Shown: positions 25,387-33,777 of the stretch, in pieces
Layout of the letters: every line of letters starts with the position of its first letter
How positions within the stretch are numbered: the first letter of the stretch is position 1
Assembly: GCA_017449135.1 (NCBI GenBank)
Contig: JAFSKE010000109.1
Span: 1-48,717, forward strand
Direction: 5' to 3'
Source: Synergistaceae bacterium
GTDB lineage: Bacteria > Synergistota > Synergistia > Synergistales > Aminobacteriaceae
Length of the DNA stretch: 48,717 nt
Notes under the pieces: model-generated
The model's input: the letters and a program-made list of their open reading frames with translations, nothing else
Told to the model about the DNA's origin: nothing
Databases searched by the model: none
Position numbers and translations under genes: made by a program

Positions 25387-25492
25387 TAACCCCTCCGCCT
25401 CTTCAAAGCACCTCCCCGCTCACGGAGAGGCATTGGGCAAAGAGTCTCCCCTTTCTAAGGGGAGATGTCAACTTTAGTTGACAGAGAGGTTA
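25387..25492 (+). repeat. 106-bp multi-hairpin palindromic element between tsf and pyrH
   Basis: Ends TAACCCCTC (25387-25395) and GAGAGGTTA (25484-25492) are imperfect inverted repeats. Inside are perfect hairpins CTCCCCTT/AAGGGGAG (25446-25453 with 25457-25464) and TGTCAACT/AGTTGACA (25466-25473 with 25476-25483). It is a MITE- or REP-like element. Its right end, GAGAGG, is the only purine-rich site at the right distance to act as the pyrH ribosome binding site. A 13-base piece, CCCTCCGCCTCTT (25391-25403), recurs at 14890-14902, and a 24-bp version lies at 3594-3617. Confidence 0.75.
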
Positions 25493-25496
25493 AATT

Positions 25497-26201
25497 ATGT
25501 TCAAGAGAATATTATTAAAACTGTCGGGCGAAGTCTTAGCAGGCGAAAAACATGTCGGGCTTGACTTCAAAACCATAAAAAATTTTGCTGAGGGCTTAGC
25601 TAAAATCCGTAACTCCGGAATTGAATTATCAATCGTAATCGGAGGCGGAAATATGATTCGCGGCCGTGATGCTCTTGATTATGGAATTGACCGTGTCAGT
25701 GTCGATTCAATCGGAATGCTTGGAACTGTCATGAATGCACTTTCAATTAAGGCTGCACTTGAAAATTTCAACGTTCCCGCAAAAGTTTTATCGGCTATTG
25801 CGATGCCGCCCGTTGCAGATTTATATAATCGTGAAGTCGCAAAAAATTTATTAAGTTCCGGAAATGTCGTAATTTTTGCAGCAGGTACAGGACACCCGTT
25901 TTTCTCGACTGATACGGCAGCAGCTTTGAGGGCAGGCGAATTAAAATTGGATTGTGTCGTTAAGGCTACGAAAGTCAACGGAATTTATGACAAAGACCCT
26001 GCAAAATTTAATGATGCAAAATTTATTCCAGAATTAACTTATGATGACGCAATTAAATTAAATATTGAAGTCATGGACACAGCAGCCTTTGCAATCTGCC
26101 GTGAAAATAAAATTCCCGTTTGGGTTTTAAGCATTCAGGATTCAAAATGGGTAGATAACATAATCAAAGGCACAAAAACAGGAACTATCGTAAAAGCGTA
26201 A
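25497..26201 (+). CDS. pyrH: UMP kinase
   Basis: 234 aa. Phosphorylates UMP to UDP; bacterial hexameric type of the amino-acid-kinase fold. Motifs are LLKLSGEVLAGE, VIGGGNMIRG, GTGHPFFSTDTAAALRAGEL and KATKVNGIYDKDPAK. It sits in the conserved rpsB-tsf-pyrH-frr order. Its ribosome binding site is provided by the end of the upstream repeat. Confidence 0.98.
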   Translation: MFKRILLKLSGEVLAGEKHVGLDFKTIKNFAEGLAKIRNSGIELSIVIGGGNMIRGRDALDYGIDRVSVDSIGMLGTVMNALSIKAALENFNVPAKVLSAIAMPPVADLYNREVAKNLLSSGNVVIFAAGTGHPFFSTDTAAALRAGELKLDCVVKATKVNGIYDKDPAKFNDAKFIPELTYDDAIKLNIEVMDTAAFAICRENKIPVWVLSIQDSKWVDNIIKGTKTGTIVKA

Positions 26202-26217
26202 AGGAGGATTAATTAAA

Positions 26218-26772
26218 ATGGCGAACGAACTCGCAGAACTGAAAAGCAACATGGAAAAGGCAATTACTTTTTTGCAGAATGAATATCTTTCAATCAGAAC
26301 AGGCAGGGCTCACCCGGGACTCGTGAGTGATATTAAAGTCGAATATTACGGAACTCCGACACCGATTAAAAGTCTTGCAAACGTTACAATTCCTGAAAGC
26401 AGATCAATTCAGATTGCCCCGTTTGACAAAACGATTTTGAAGGCAATGGAAAAAGCAATTTTGGCCGCAAATATAGGAATGACTCCTCAAAATGACGGCT
26501 CTGTTTTGCGAATGACTTTGCCCGAATTAACCAAACAGAGACGCATTGAGCTTACGAAACTGCTTGCGAAAAAAGCTGAAGAATCAAAAGTCGTTATCAG
26601 AAATTACAGACGTGACACAATCGAAGTTCTGAAGAAGCAGGAAAAAAATTCCGAAATCACCGAAGACGACCTCAAGAAATTTACAAAAGATGTTCAGGAC
26701 ATCACCGACAATTACATAAAGAAGATCGATGAAGTTTATAAAGTGAAAGAGAAAGAAGTACTTGAAGATTAA
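26218..26772 (+). CDS. frr: Ribosome recycling factor
   Basis: 184 aa, normal length. With EF-G it splits post-termination ribosomes. Motifs are LSIRTGRAHPGLVSDIKVEYYGTPTP, SIQIAPFDK and LRMTLPELTKQRRIELTKLL, written across domain I and II. AAGGAGG lies upstream at the proper distance. Confidence 0.98.
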   Translation: MANELAELKSNMEKAITFLQNEYLSIRTGRAHPGLVSDIKVEYYGTPTPIKSLANVTIPESRSIQIAPFDKTILKAMEKAILAANIGMTPQNDGSVLRMTLPELTKQRRIELTKLLAKKAEESKVVIRNYRRDTIEVLKKQEKNSEITEDDLKKFTKDVQDITDNYIKKIDEVYKVKEKEVLED

Positions 26773-26820
26773 AAGTGAATTTTACAAATTTTGATTTTAC
26801 AGAAGGAGGAGTTTTTTGTA

Positions 26821-27624
26821 ATGGAAGAAAGAAGCCAGTATAATTCAGCGGGTTACACTACGTTTAAGATGAAGTTGAAAAGGCTCATCGGGATTGATCT
26901 TAATTCCTACAAAGAGCAGATTCACCGAAGGACTCACGAATTAATGAATCGCTGGGGCTGTAAGACCTACGATGATTATTTCGACATGATGAACAAAGAC
27001 GAGAAAAAATTACGTGAATTTCTTGATCATCTTACGATTAACGTATCTGAATTTTTCCGTAATGACTCTCAATGGTGGAAATTAAGGGACAAGATAATCC
27101 CCGAATTAATCCAGAAACGAGGAACGAAACGCTTAAAACTTTGGAGTGCCGGCTGTGCTACGGGTGAAGAGCCTTATTCGCTTGCAATTCTTTCGGCTGT
27201 CTGCGGGCTTGACGGAATGAATCCTGTTTTAGCTGCTGATGTCGATCAGGGAGCAATCTCAATCGCACAAAAAGGTGTTTATCGAAAAACTCAGTTATTA
27301 AACGCACCCAAAGAATATCTTGCAAAATATTTCACGACAAAAGACGCAGGAGCAACTTACGAAGTTAATTCCGACATCAAACGAAGAGTTACATTCAAAA
27401 AAATGAATATGATTGATGATCCCTTCGGAGCAAATTTTGACATAATACTTTGCAGAAACGTTGTAATTTATTTCACGGCGGATACAAAGGCGAAGTTATA
27501 TAAAAAGTTTTTTGATGCTCTTGCACCCGGCGGATATTTTTTAGTCGGTTCAACTGAACAGATTTTTGGTTATCAGCAGATAGGTTTTGAATCAGCAGGA
27601 CCGTTTTTATACACTAAGAAATAA
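26821..27624 (+). CDS. CheR-type protein-glutamate methyltransferase
   Basis: 267 aa. Methylates glutamates of chemoreceptors using SAM. The N-terminal helical CheR domain carries RRTHELMNRWGCKTYDDYF and TINVSEFFRN; the SAM-binding part has LWSAGCATGEEPYSLAI, ILCRNVVIYF and FLVGSTEQI. The start at 26821 is chosen over one 30 bases upstream because AGAAGGAGG (about 26801-26809) precedes it. No other chemotaxis gene is in the window, so its receptor system lies elsewhere. Confidence 0.92.
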   Translation: MEERSQYNSAGYTTFKMKLKRLIGIDLNSYKEQIHRRTHELMNRWGCKTYDDYFDMMNKDEKKLREFLDHLTINVSEFFRNDSQWWKLRDKIIPELIQKRGTKRLKLWSAGCATGEEPYSLAILSAVCGLDGMNPVLAADVDQGAISIAQKGVYRKTQLLNAPKEYLAKYFTTKDAGATYEVNSDIKRRVTFKKMNMIDDPFGANFDIILCRNVVIYFTADTKAKLYKKFFDALAPGGYFLVGSTEQIFGYQQIGFESAGPFLYTKK

Positions 27625-27627
27625 ATA

Positions 27628-27981
27628 ATGTATGAATATTCCCTGACTAATACGGTAAATAATGCCATTCAGGCTTTATGTCGTCAGGAAGGCTGGAAAA
27701 AAGTAAATCGGATTACGGTAAAAATAGGAGGCCTAAGACGTGTAAATCCTGAATTAATGGCGTTTATTTTTGCTGCTGCGTCGAAAAATACCCCTGCTGA
27801 AGGTGCGATATTTTCGGTTATGTTAGTTCCGATTACGTATTACTGTTATAACTGCAAGAAAAAAACTATGCGTGAGGACAGCGAATTTGTGTGTCCTTTA
27901 TGCGGAAGTAAAAATGTGCAGTTAATATCAGGGCTTGAATTTGCTCTTGAAGTTCTCGAAGTTGAGAGCGATTTATTTTGA
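27628..27981 (+). CDS. HypA-like nickel/zinc protein lacking His2
   Basis: 117 aa. HypA delivers nickel to NiFe-hydrogenase (and in some bacteria urease) with HypB. The zinc site is intact: C73-x2-C76 and C89-x2-C92. The start, MYEYSLTNTVNNAI, aligns with the family's MHEYSL, but position 2 is Tyr. His2 is the nickel-binding residue in characterised HypA proteins, so nickel transfer may be lost or changed. It starts three bases after cheR. No hypB or hydrogenase gene is visible. Confidence 0.85.
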   Translation: MYEYSLTNTVNNAIQALCRQEGWKKVNRITVKIGGLRRVNPELMAFIFAAASKNTPAEGAIFSVMLVPITYYCYNCKKKTMREDSEFVCPLCGSKNVQLISGLEFALEVLEVESDLF

Positions 27982-27990
27982 TTTTTAATT

Positions 27991-30021
27991 ATGAAAGACG
28001 TTAAAAATATTCTGAGTTCATTATCAGAAGTTCAACAAAGTGCGGTCATGTATACGGACGGGCATTTATTAGTTTTGGCAGGAGCAGGAAGCGGAAAAAC
28101 AAGAGTTTTGACACATAAAATCGCGTGGCTTGTCGAAGAAAAAATCACGAATCCCGAAAATATTTTGGCCGTAACTTTTACTAACAAAGCCGCAGGAGAA
28201 ATGAAAACCCGAATTAATACGCTGCTTGAAGGTAAAAATTCAGCAAAGATTCAAGCAGGGACTTTTCATTCTTACGGACTAAGATTTTTATTCAGATATT
28301 TGAATCAAGCGAAGGAAATTACGGGATTAAAAGAGGGTTTTACTGTATTCTCACGAAATGACAGCCAGGATTTATTGAAGCACTTAATGAAAGAAATGAA
28401 CTTCCCTTCAAATTCTTCTGTAGCCGACATCAGTAACATTATTTCAAGGGATTATATGACGTGGAGTCCTGCCCAGCATGATTCTTTGATAACTGACGAA
28501 AGCATTTTCAAACTTTCAAAGGAATACAGGAAAAAATTACGTGAATTAAACGCTGTCGATTTTGACGATTTAATGATTCTCCCGCTTGAAATCTTAAAGA
28601 CGGATATTAATTTAAGACATCACGAACAGAATAAAATTAAATGGCTCTTAGTCGATGAATATCAGGACGTTAATAAACCTCAATATTTGTTATTGCGTTA
28701 TCTTGTCGGCGATGACTGCATTATAAACGTTGTCGGCGACCCTGACCAATCAATTTACGGCTGGCGAGGTGCAGAGATCGGAATGATTTTGAATTTCGAG
28801 TCTGATTTTGACGGAGCAAAAACAATAGTTCTTGATGAGAATTACAGATCGACGGGAAATATTTTGTCAGCTTCAAATTCATTAATCCGCAACAATTCAC
28901 GAAGGCTGAAAAAGAATCTTCACACTGCAAAAGGGAACGGCGAAAAAATTTACGAGTTAATAGCTTCAAGTGATTATGAAGAAACAGAATTTATAGCGGA
29001 AGAAATCGACAGGCTTTGCAGGGTTTACAATTACGATTACAGCGACATAGCAATTTTGTACAGGCAGAACGCATTAAGCAGAGTTTACGAACAGAAATTT
29101 TTAGAGGAAAAAATACCCTACAAAATTATTCGCGGACTTTCGTTTTATGATCGTATGGAAGTCAGAGATGTTCTTTCGATCTTGAGATTTGCACTGAACC
29201 CGTTAGATTTTGCGGCACTTGAAAGGCTTGCAGGTTTTGCAATAAAAGGAATGGGCTCAAAAAAATGTCAGGATTTTGAAAACTGGCTTTCAGAACAGCA
29301 CGACAAAACACCTTCGGAAATTTGGTCATCAGTGCTTGGAGGTTTATACCCGTTAAAAGGTCAAGTTGGAGAAAACGTAAAAAATTTTGCGTCTCACATG
29401 TGTGCGATTTTGAATTTCTCGGAAAAAGGAATAAGGCCGGCAGTTGATTATGTCTTAAAAGAAATGCACTACGAGGAGTATTTGAAGTCGAAAGACCCCG
29501 AATCTTATCAGGACAGAATACAAAACGTAAAAGAATTAAAATCCGTAGTTCCTGAAGGAAATTTGACCGAAGCATTAGCCGAAACAACTTTATTCACTGA
29601 TGCAGATACTGATTATGACGATAACGAAAGTGCTGTGGGGCTTTTAACTCTTCACGCATCAAAGGGGCTTGAATTTCCGGTTGTATTCATAGTCGGAATG
29701 GAAGAAGATTTATTCCCTCATTCAAGAGCTAAAGACGATGAAGAAGAACTCGAAGAAGAACGAAGATTGTGTTATGTCGGAATGACGAGAGCAGAGGAAA
29801 GGTTATATTTGACTGCTGCAAAGACACGAAGGCTCTACGGCGGAATTTTAGAGCATGATGTCTCAAGATTTTTGTACGAAATTCCCGAAAGAACGAAAAC
29901 TATAGACGATCGGGCAGTCAGACGGAAACGACAGCTTTACACCGACACTAATCAAAATTTCAGCAGAGGACGCAAAAAATATGGCGGTTATGGCAGTTAC
30001 GGGGGATATCGGGGCTGGTAA
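27991..30021 (+). CDS. ATP-dependent DNA helicase, UvrD/PcrA type
   Basis: 676 aa, superfamily 1A. Motifs in order: Q-motif LSEVQQSAV, Walker A AGAGSGKTRVLTHKIAW, Ia AVTFTNKAAGEMK, II LLVDEYQDVN, III VVGDPDQSIYGWRGA, IV ILYRQNALSR, V LLTLHASKGLEFPVVF and VI LCYVGMTRAEERLYL. It unwinds DNA in repair and replication restart. The tail ends in a Gly/Tyr-rich stretch that overlaps the start of coaE by 41 bases in another frame. No strong ribosome binding site precedes the ATG. Confidence 0.96.
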   Translation: MKDVKNILSSLSEVQQSAVMYTDGHLLVLAGAGSGKTRVLTHKIAWLVEEKITNPENILAVTFTNKAAGEMKTRINTLLEGKNSAKIQAGTFHSYGLRFLFRYLNQAKEITGLKEGFTVFSRNDSQDLLKHLMKEMNFPSNSSVADISNIISRDYMTWSPAQHDSLITDESIFKLSKEYRKKLRELNAVDFDDLMILPLEILKTDINLRHHEQNKIKWLLVDEYQDVNKPQYLLLRYLVGDDCIINVVGDPDQSIYGWRGAEIGMILNFESDFDGAKTIVLDENYRSTGNILSASNSLIRNNSRRLKKNLHTAKGNGEKIYELIASSDYEETEFIAEEIDRLCRVYNYDYSDIAILYRQNALSRVYEQKFLEEKIPYKIIRGLSFYDRMEVRDVLSILRFALNPLDFAALERLAGFAIKGMGSKKCQDFENWLSEQHDKTPSEIWSSVLGGLYPLKGQVGENVKNFASHMCAILNFSEKGIRPAVDYVLKEMHYEEYLKSKDPESYQDRIQNVKELKSVVPEGNLTEALAETTLFTDADTDYDDNESAVGLLTLHASKGLEFPVVFIVGMEEDLFPHSRAKDDEEELEEERRLCYVGMTRAEERLYLTAAKTRRLYGGILEHDVSRFLYEIPERTKTIDDRAVRRKRQLYTDTNQNFSRGRKKYGGYGSYGGYRGW

Positions 30022-30547
30022 AAGTACGGTCTCAAAATTATTGTCGGAGAAATTCAATTCTGAAGTTTTTGACGCTGACAAAATCGCTAAAAATCTGTGG
30101 GAACTTGAAACTGTAAAAAATCAGGCTGTCTCACGATGGGGGAAAAGCATAATTGATTCAGAAGGCAATATAATTAAGTCAAAGATTTCAGAATTTATAT
30201 TCACGAATAAAGACGAATGGGAATTTTGCAATAATCTTATTCACCCTAAAGTCATGGCCGAATTAGAAAAACTATCCCTAAAATTTAATAATGTAATTCT
30301 CGAAGTGCCATTGTTATTTGAAGCTAAATTTCACATTATAAAGAGGTTAAAAATAATTTATGTAACGGCAGATTTTAATATCAGAGCTGAAAGATGTAAA
30401 TTGCAGCGTGGCTGGACTATCGAGGAATTAAAACGGCGTGAGAAATTTCTGCTTCCTTCCGACATAAAAATTTCAATGAGCGATTACGTAATTTATAATA
30501 ATAAAAGTATTTACGAAACAGGAGAAAAATTAAATGAAATCCAATGA
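29981..30547 (+). CDS. coaE: Dephospho-CoA kinase
   Basis: 188 aa, slightly short for the family. Last step of coenzyme A synthesis. P-loop is MAVTGDIGAGKSTVSKLL; DADKIAK and the ILEVPLLFEA block are characteristic. It begins inside pcrA, using an AGAGGA site within the coding sequence, and its end overlaps pepF by 14 bases, so the three genes are co-transcribed and probably translationally coupled. Confidence 0.95.
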   Translation: MAVMAVTGDIGAGKSTVSKLLSEKFNSEVFDADKIAKNLWELETVKNQAVSRWGKSIIDSEGNIIKSKISEFIFTNKDEWEFCNNLIHPKVMAELEKLSLKFNNVILEVPLLFEAKFHIIKRLKIIYVTADFNIRAERCKLQRGWTIEELKRREKFLLPSDIKISMSDYVIYNNKSIYETGEKLNEIQ

Positions 30548-32342
30548 AGTACCGGAACGAAAATTAATTGACGAAAAATATAAATGGAATCTCGAATTAA
30601 TTTATAAATCATTTGAGGACTGGCAAAAAAATTTTGACGAAATCCAAAGCAAAATCGAAAATCTGAAAAATTATTATGGCAGATTGGGCGAAGGTTCAAA
30701 AACTCTATTGTCATTCATAAAAGATGATGAAGCCGTTTCACTCGAATTAAATAAACTCTATGCCTATGCCAACATGAAAAGCCACGAGGATTTACGTGAA
30801 AATAAACCTATGGAGCTTGCCGGGCTTGCTGAAAATTTAATCGTGAAATATTCTTCGGCCGTTGCATTTTTTGAACCTGAAATCTTATCGTTGAGCAGCG
30901 AATATATTAATGACTGCATCAAAAACGAGCATGAATTAACGAGATATGAATTTTTCTTCAGGAAATTATTACGTGAAAAAGAACATATTTTGTCTCATGA
31001 GCTTGAAATTTTAATGGCAAATGTCGGCGAATTAACTTCAGTTCCCGAAAATGCTTTTACGCTTTTAACTGACGCTGACTTAAAATTCCCTGACATTAAA
31101 GACGAAGACGGAAATTTAACGGAATTGACCGAAGAACGCTGGTACAGATTCAGCCGAAGCAAAAACCGTGATGTCCGAAGAGACGCATTTTTAGGGATTT
31201 ACGGAACTTACGAGAAATACAAAAATTCAATCGCAGCTTTATATTCCGGTTCTGTCAAGGGCGATATGTTTTATTCACGTACCCGAAAATATAAAAATTC
31301 TCTCGACATGGCTTTATTCGGTGAGAATGTCCCCGAAGATGTTTATAATCATGTTGTCGAAACCGCAAAAAATTATTCGCCGAAGTTAATGCACAGATTA
31401 ATTTCTCTTAGGAAAAAAATTTTAGGCCTCGATGATTTTCATTTTTACGATCTCAATGCTCCGATTTCAAACGAACCCGAAGCTGAAATAAAATTTGATG
31501 AAGCCGTTGACATTGCATTAAAAGCCCTTGAACCATTAGGAGACGAATATATCAACGATTTCAAGAATGGAATTTCCGAACGCTGGATCGACATTTACGA
31601 AAACAAAGGCAAACGAAAAGGCGCATATTCTTGGGGTTCTTACGGGACTAAACCATATGTTTTATTAAATTATGACGGAACTTTACACGATGTTTTTACT
31701 CTTGTCCACGAAATGGGACACAGTATGCACAGCTATTATTCACGAAAATTCCAGCCTCAAGTTTATTCAGAATATACGATTTTATTGGCTGAAGTTGCTT
31801 CTACTACAAACGAGGCTTTATTGTTGGAATATCTGCTGAAAAACTCAGACAGTATCGAAAATAAAAAATGGCTTTTAAGTTATTATTATGACATGGTAAG
31901 AGCAACATTTTTCAGGCAGGCAATGTTTGCGGATTTTGAAAAGCAGACTCATTCGCACGTCGAAAACGGAGGAATTTTAACGCCCGATTATCTTAATAAT
32001 TTATGGCGTGAATTAAATTCTCAATGTTACGGTTCTGAAATGAAAATCGATGATGAGCTTTGTGTCGAATGGGCAAGAATCCCGCACTTCTATTCGGCTT
32101 TTTACGTTTACAAATACTCAACTGGTTTCACGGCTGCAAATGCTTTTGCTTCGTCAATTCTGAATCACGAAGACGGGGCAGTCGAGCGTTATTTGAAATT
32201 CCTACAGAGCGGCGGCAGTGATTATTCGTTAAATATTTTGAGGCGTGCAGGAGTCGATTTAACAAGCCCGGAACCTTTTGAAAGAACCATGAAATTTTTT
32301 GAACAGAGATTAAACGAGGGTTTTGAGACATGGGGAATATAA
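30534..32342 (+). CDS. pepF: Oligoendopeptidase F (M3 family)
   Basis: 602 aa, typical for PepF. Zinc metallopeptidase that cuts short peptides in the cytoplasm. The catalytic HEMGH is at residues 392-396 (TLVHEMGHSMHSYYS), and the third ligand region EVASTTNEALLLEYLL follows. The N-terminal helical M3 domain is intact. AGGAG about eight bases before the ATG supports the start at 30534. Confidence 0.97.
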   Translation: MKSNEVPERKLIDEKYKWNLELIYKSFEDWQKNFDEIQSKIENLKNYYGRLGEGSKTLLSFIKDDEAVSLELNKLYAYANMKSHEDLRENKPMELAGLAENLIVKYSSAVAFFEPEILSLSSEYINDCIKNEHELTRYEFFFRKLLREKEHILSHELEILMANVGELTSVPENAFTLLTDADLKFPDIKDEDGNLTELTEERWYRFSRSKNRDVRRDAFLGIYGTYEKYKNSIAALYSGSVKGDMFYSRTRKYKNSLDMALFGENVPEDVYNHVVETAKNYSPKLMHRLISLRKKILGLDDFHFYDLNAPISNEPEAEIKFDEAVDIALKALEPLGDEYINDFKNGISERWIDIYENKGKRKGAYSWGSYGTKPYVLLNYDGTLHDVFTLVHEMGHSMHSYYSRKFQPQVYSEYTILLAEVASTTNEALLLEYLLKNSDSIENKKWLLSYYYDMVRATFFRQAMFADFEKQTHSHVENGGILTPDYLNNLWRELNSQCYGSEMKIDDELCVEWARIPHFYSAFYVYKYSTGFTAANAFASSILNHEDGAVERYLKFLQSGGSDYSLNILRRAGVDLTSPEPFERTMKFFEQRLNEGFETWGI

Positions 32343-33163
32343 AATTAATTGCTTTTGACCTTGACGATACGTTATTAAATTCCGACAAAAAACTCACGCA
32401 GGAAACTTTTGACGCTCTCGAAAAAGCTGCTTCAATGGGAATTGAAATCGTACCTGACACGGGAAGATTATTTGACGCAATCCCCCAAAACGTTAAGGAC
32501 TTAAAATTCGTGAATTACATGATAACGTTGAACGGAGCAAATATTCTCGACGTTAAAAACAATAAATCAATCGCAAAATTTGAAATTCCTACCGAAAGCG
32601 TTGTAACCCTTTCAAGAGTTTTCAAAAATTTACCCGTGATTCATGATTGTGTCGCTGACGGAACGGGCTATATGTCTCGTGAATGTTTTGACAAAATCCC
32701 CGATTTCATGATTAACGAATGGCAGGTAAGACTCGTTAAGGATTTCAGGACACCTGTTGATGACTTGGGAGAATTTTTTGCCAAGAATAATTTACGAGGT
32801 CAGAAAATGCAGATTTATACGCTTGACCGTGAATTACGAAAAAATTTATTGCAGGCTCTACCGGTTGTGTTTCCTAACGTTTTATTCACTTCGGCATTAT
32901 GGAATAACATCGAAATCAACGACTTAAAAGCTAACAAGGGCGACGCATTAAAATTCATGGCCGATTATCTCGGAATTAAAATCGACGAAACTATTGCATT
33001 CGGGGACGGATTAAACGACATTGCAATGTTGAAAGCTGCGGGAATCGGTGTTGCAATGGAAAATGCCTGCGACGAATTAAAAGCCGTTGCCGATTACATA
33101 ACATCTTCGTGCAATGATAACGGAGTTGCTGAAGGGATAAAAAAATTTTGTTTCAGTCATTAA
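32330..33163 (+). CDS. HAD-superfamily hydrolase, Cof type
   Basis: 277 aa. Motif I FDLDDTLLNSDKKLT (nucleophile and acid aspartates), a large C2 cap, K in NKGDALKFMADYL, and motif III FGDGLNDIAMLKAAGIGVAMENA place it in the Cof/YbiV group of sugar-phosphate and cofactor phosphatases. The exact substrate cannot be read. It starts inside the end of pepF (13-base overlap) and overlaps lspA by 16 bases. Confidence 0.93.
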   Translation: MGNIKLIAFDLDDTLLNSDKKLTQETFDALEKAASMGIEIVPDTGRLFDAIPQNVKDLKFVNYMITLNGANILDVKNNKSIAKFEIPTESVVTLSRVFKNLPVIHDCVADGTGYMSRECFDKIPDFMINEWQVRLVKDFRTPVDDLGEFFAKNNLRGQKMQIYTLDRELRKNLLQALPVVFPNVLFTSALWNNIEINDLKANKGDALKFMADYLGIKIDETIAFGDGLNDIAMLKAAGIGVAMENACDELKAVADYITSSCNDNGVAEGIKKFCFSH

Positions 33164-33537
33164 TCATAATAATATCCTGCATTTTAATCGAACATGTTTC
33201 GAGAATTTTGCTGTCGGATTTTATTGAGATAACATACAATTCCGGAGCTGCTTTCGGATTATTAAAGTCTGTTCCGGAATTAACTTTAATTCTTTCGATT
33301 ATTGCGTGTTTAATAATATTTTGCGTAATAATTTTTGCGAAGTTGAATAAAATTTCAAAAATCGGTTTATCAATCATGCTTGGCGGAGCAATTTCAAATT
33401 TAATTGAGAGAATTTTTTTCGGCCATGTAATAGATTGGATTCCGTTTTTATTTTGGGATTTGAATTTTAATCTTGCTGACGTAGAAATCTCATTGGGTGC
33501 TTTTATAGCATTTGTGTTTTCGGTTTCACTTCATTAA
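33148..33537 (+). CDS. lspA: Divergent signal peptidase II
   Basis: 129 aa, about 30 short of the usual length. Removes lipoprotein signal peptides in the inner membrane. Catalytic aspartates are present: D96 (GHVIDW) and D111 (FNLADVEI). N31 in NSGAAFGLL is also kept. Oddities: the DQxxK motif of the first membrane helix is EHVSR (15-19), the stretch between it and NSGAAFG is shortened, and GNLIDR reads SNLIER. The start is TTG at 33148. Its stop overlaps the stop of the convergent gene by three bases. Confidence 0.85.
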   Translation: MFQSLIIIISCILIEHVSRILLSDFIEITYNSGAAFGLLKSVPELTLILSIIACLIIFCVIIFAKLNKISKIGLSIMLGGAISNLIERIFFGHVIDWIPFLFWDLNFNLADVEISLGAFIAFVFSVSLH

Positions 33538-33776
33538 GGCTTGTAAATCATTTTGTTTCGTGAGAGTTTTTTTGCGGTTTCCTGTTTTTTATGTGCGTTC
33601 TGTAAAGCTCTGACAAGTTCCTCCCAGCGAAAATTCCAAGCATTCTCGGCCTTGCTGGGTTTGTTGTATTCGGGGCTGTCGATTGAATCAATATCGTTAG
33701 GGCGTTTGTGAATCGTAAAATTCTCTCCGTCAAACGAAACTGAAGATCCATCGTCAAAAGGTATATAAACTCTCAT
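33534..33776 (-). CDS. Small hypothetical protein
   Basis: 80 aa, not recognised. Soluble and charged: an N-terminal strand-like part (MRVYIPFDDGSSVSFDGENF) and a basic helical end (ELVRALQNAHKKQETAKKL). Support for it being real: the ATG follows the upstream gene's stop by one base (TGA-C-ATG), and it ends the long minus-strand run. Another frame at 33548-33757 is taken as a shadow. Confidence 0.65.
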   Translation of the reverse strand: MRVYIPFDDGSSVSFDGENFTIHKRPNDIDSIDSPEYNKPSKAENAWNFRWEELVRALQNAHKKQETAKKLSRNKMIYKP

Positions 33777-33777
33777 G

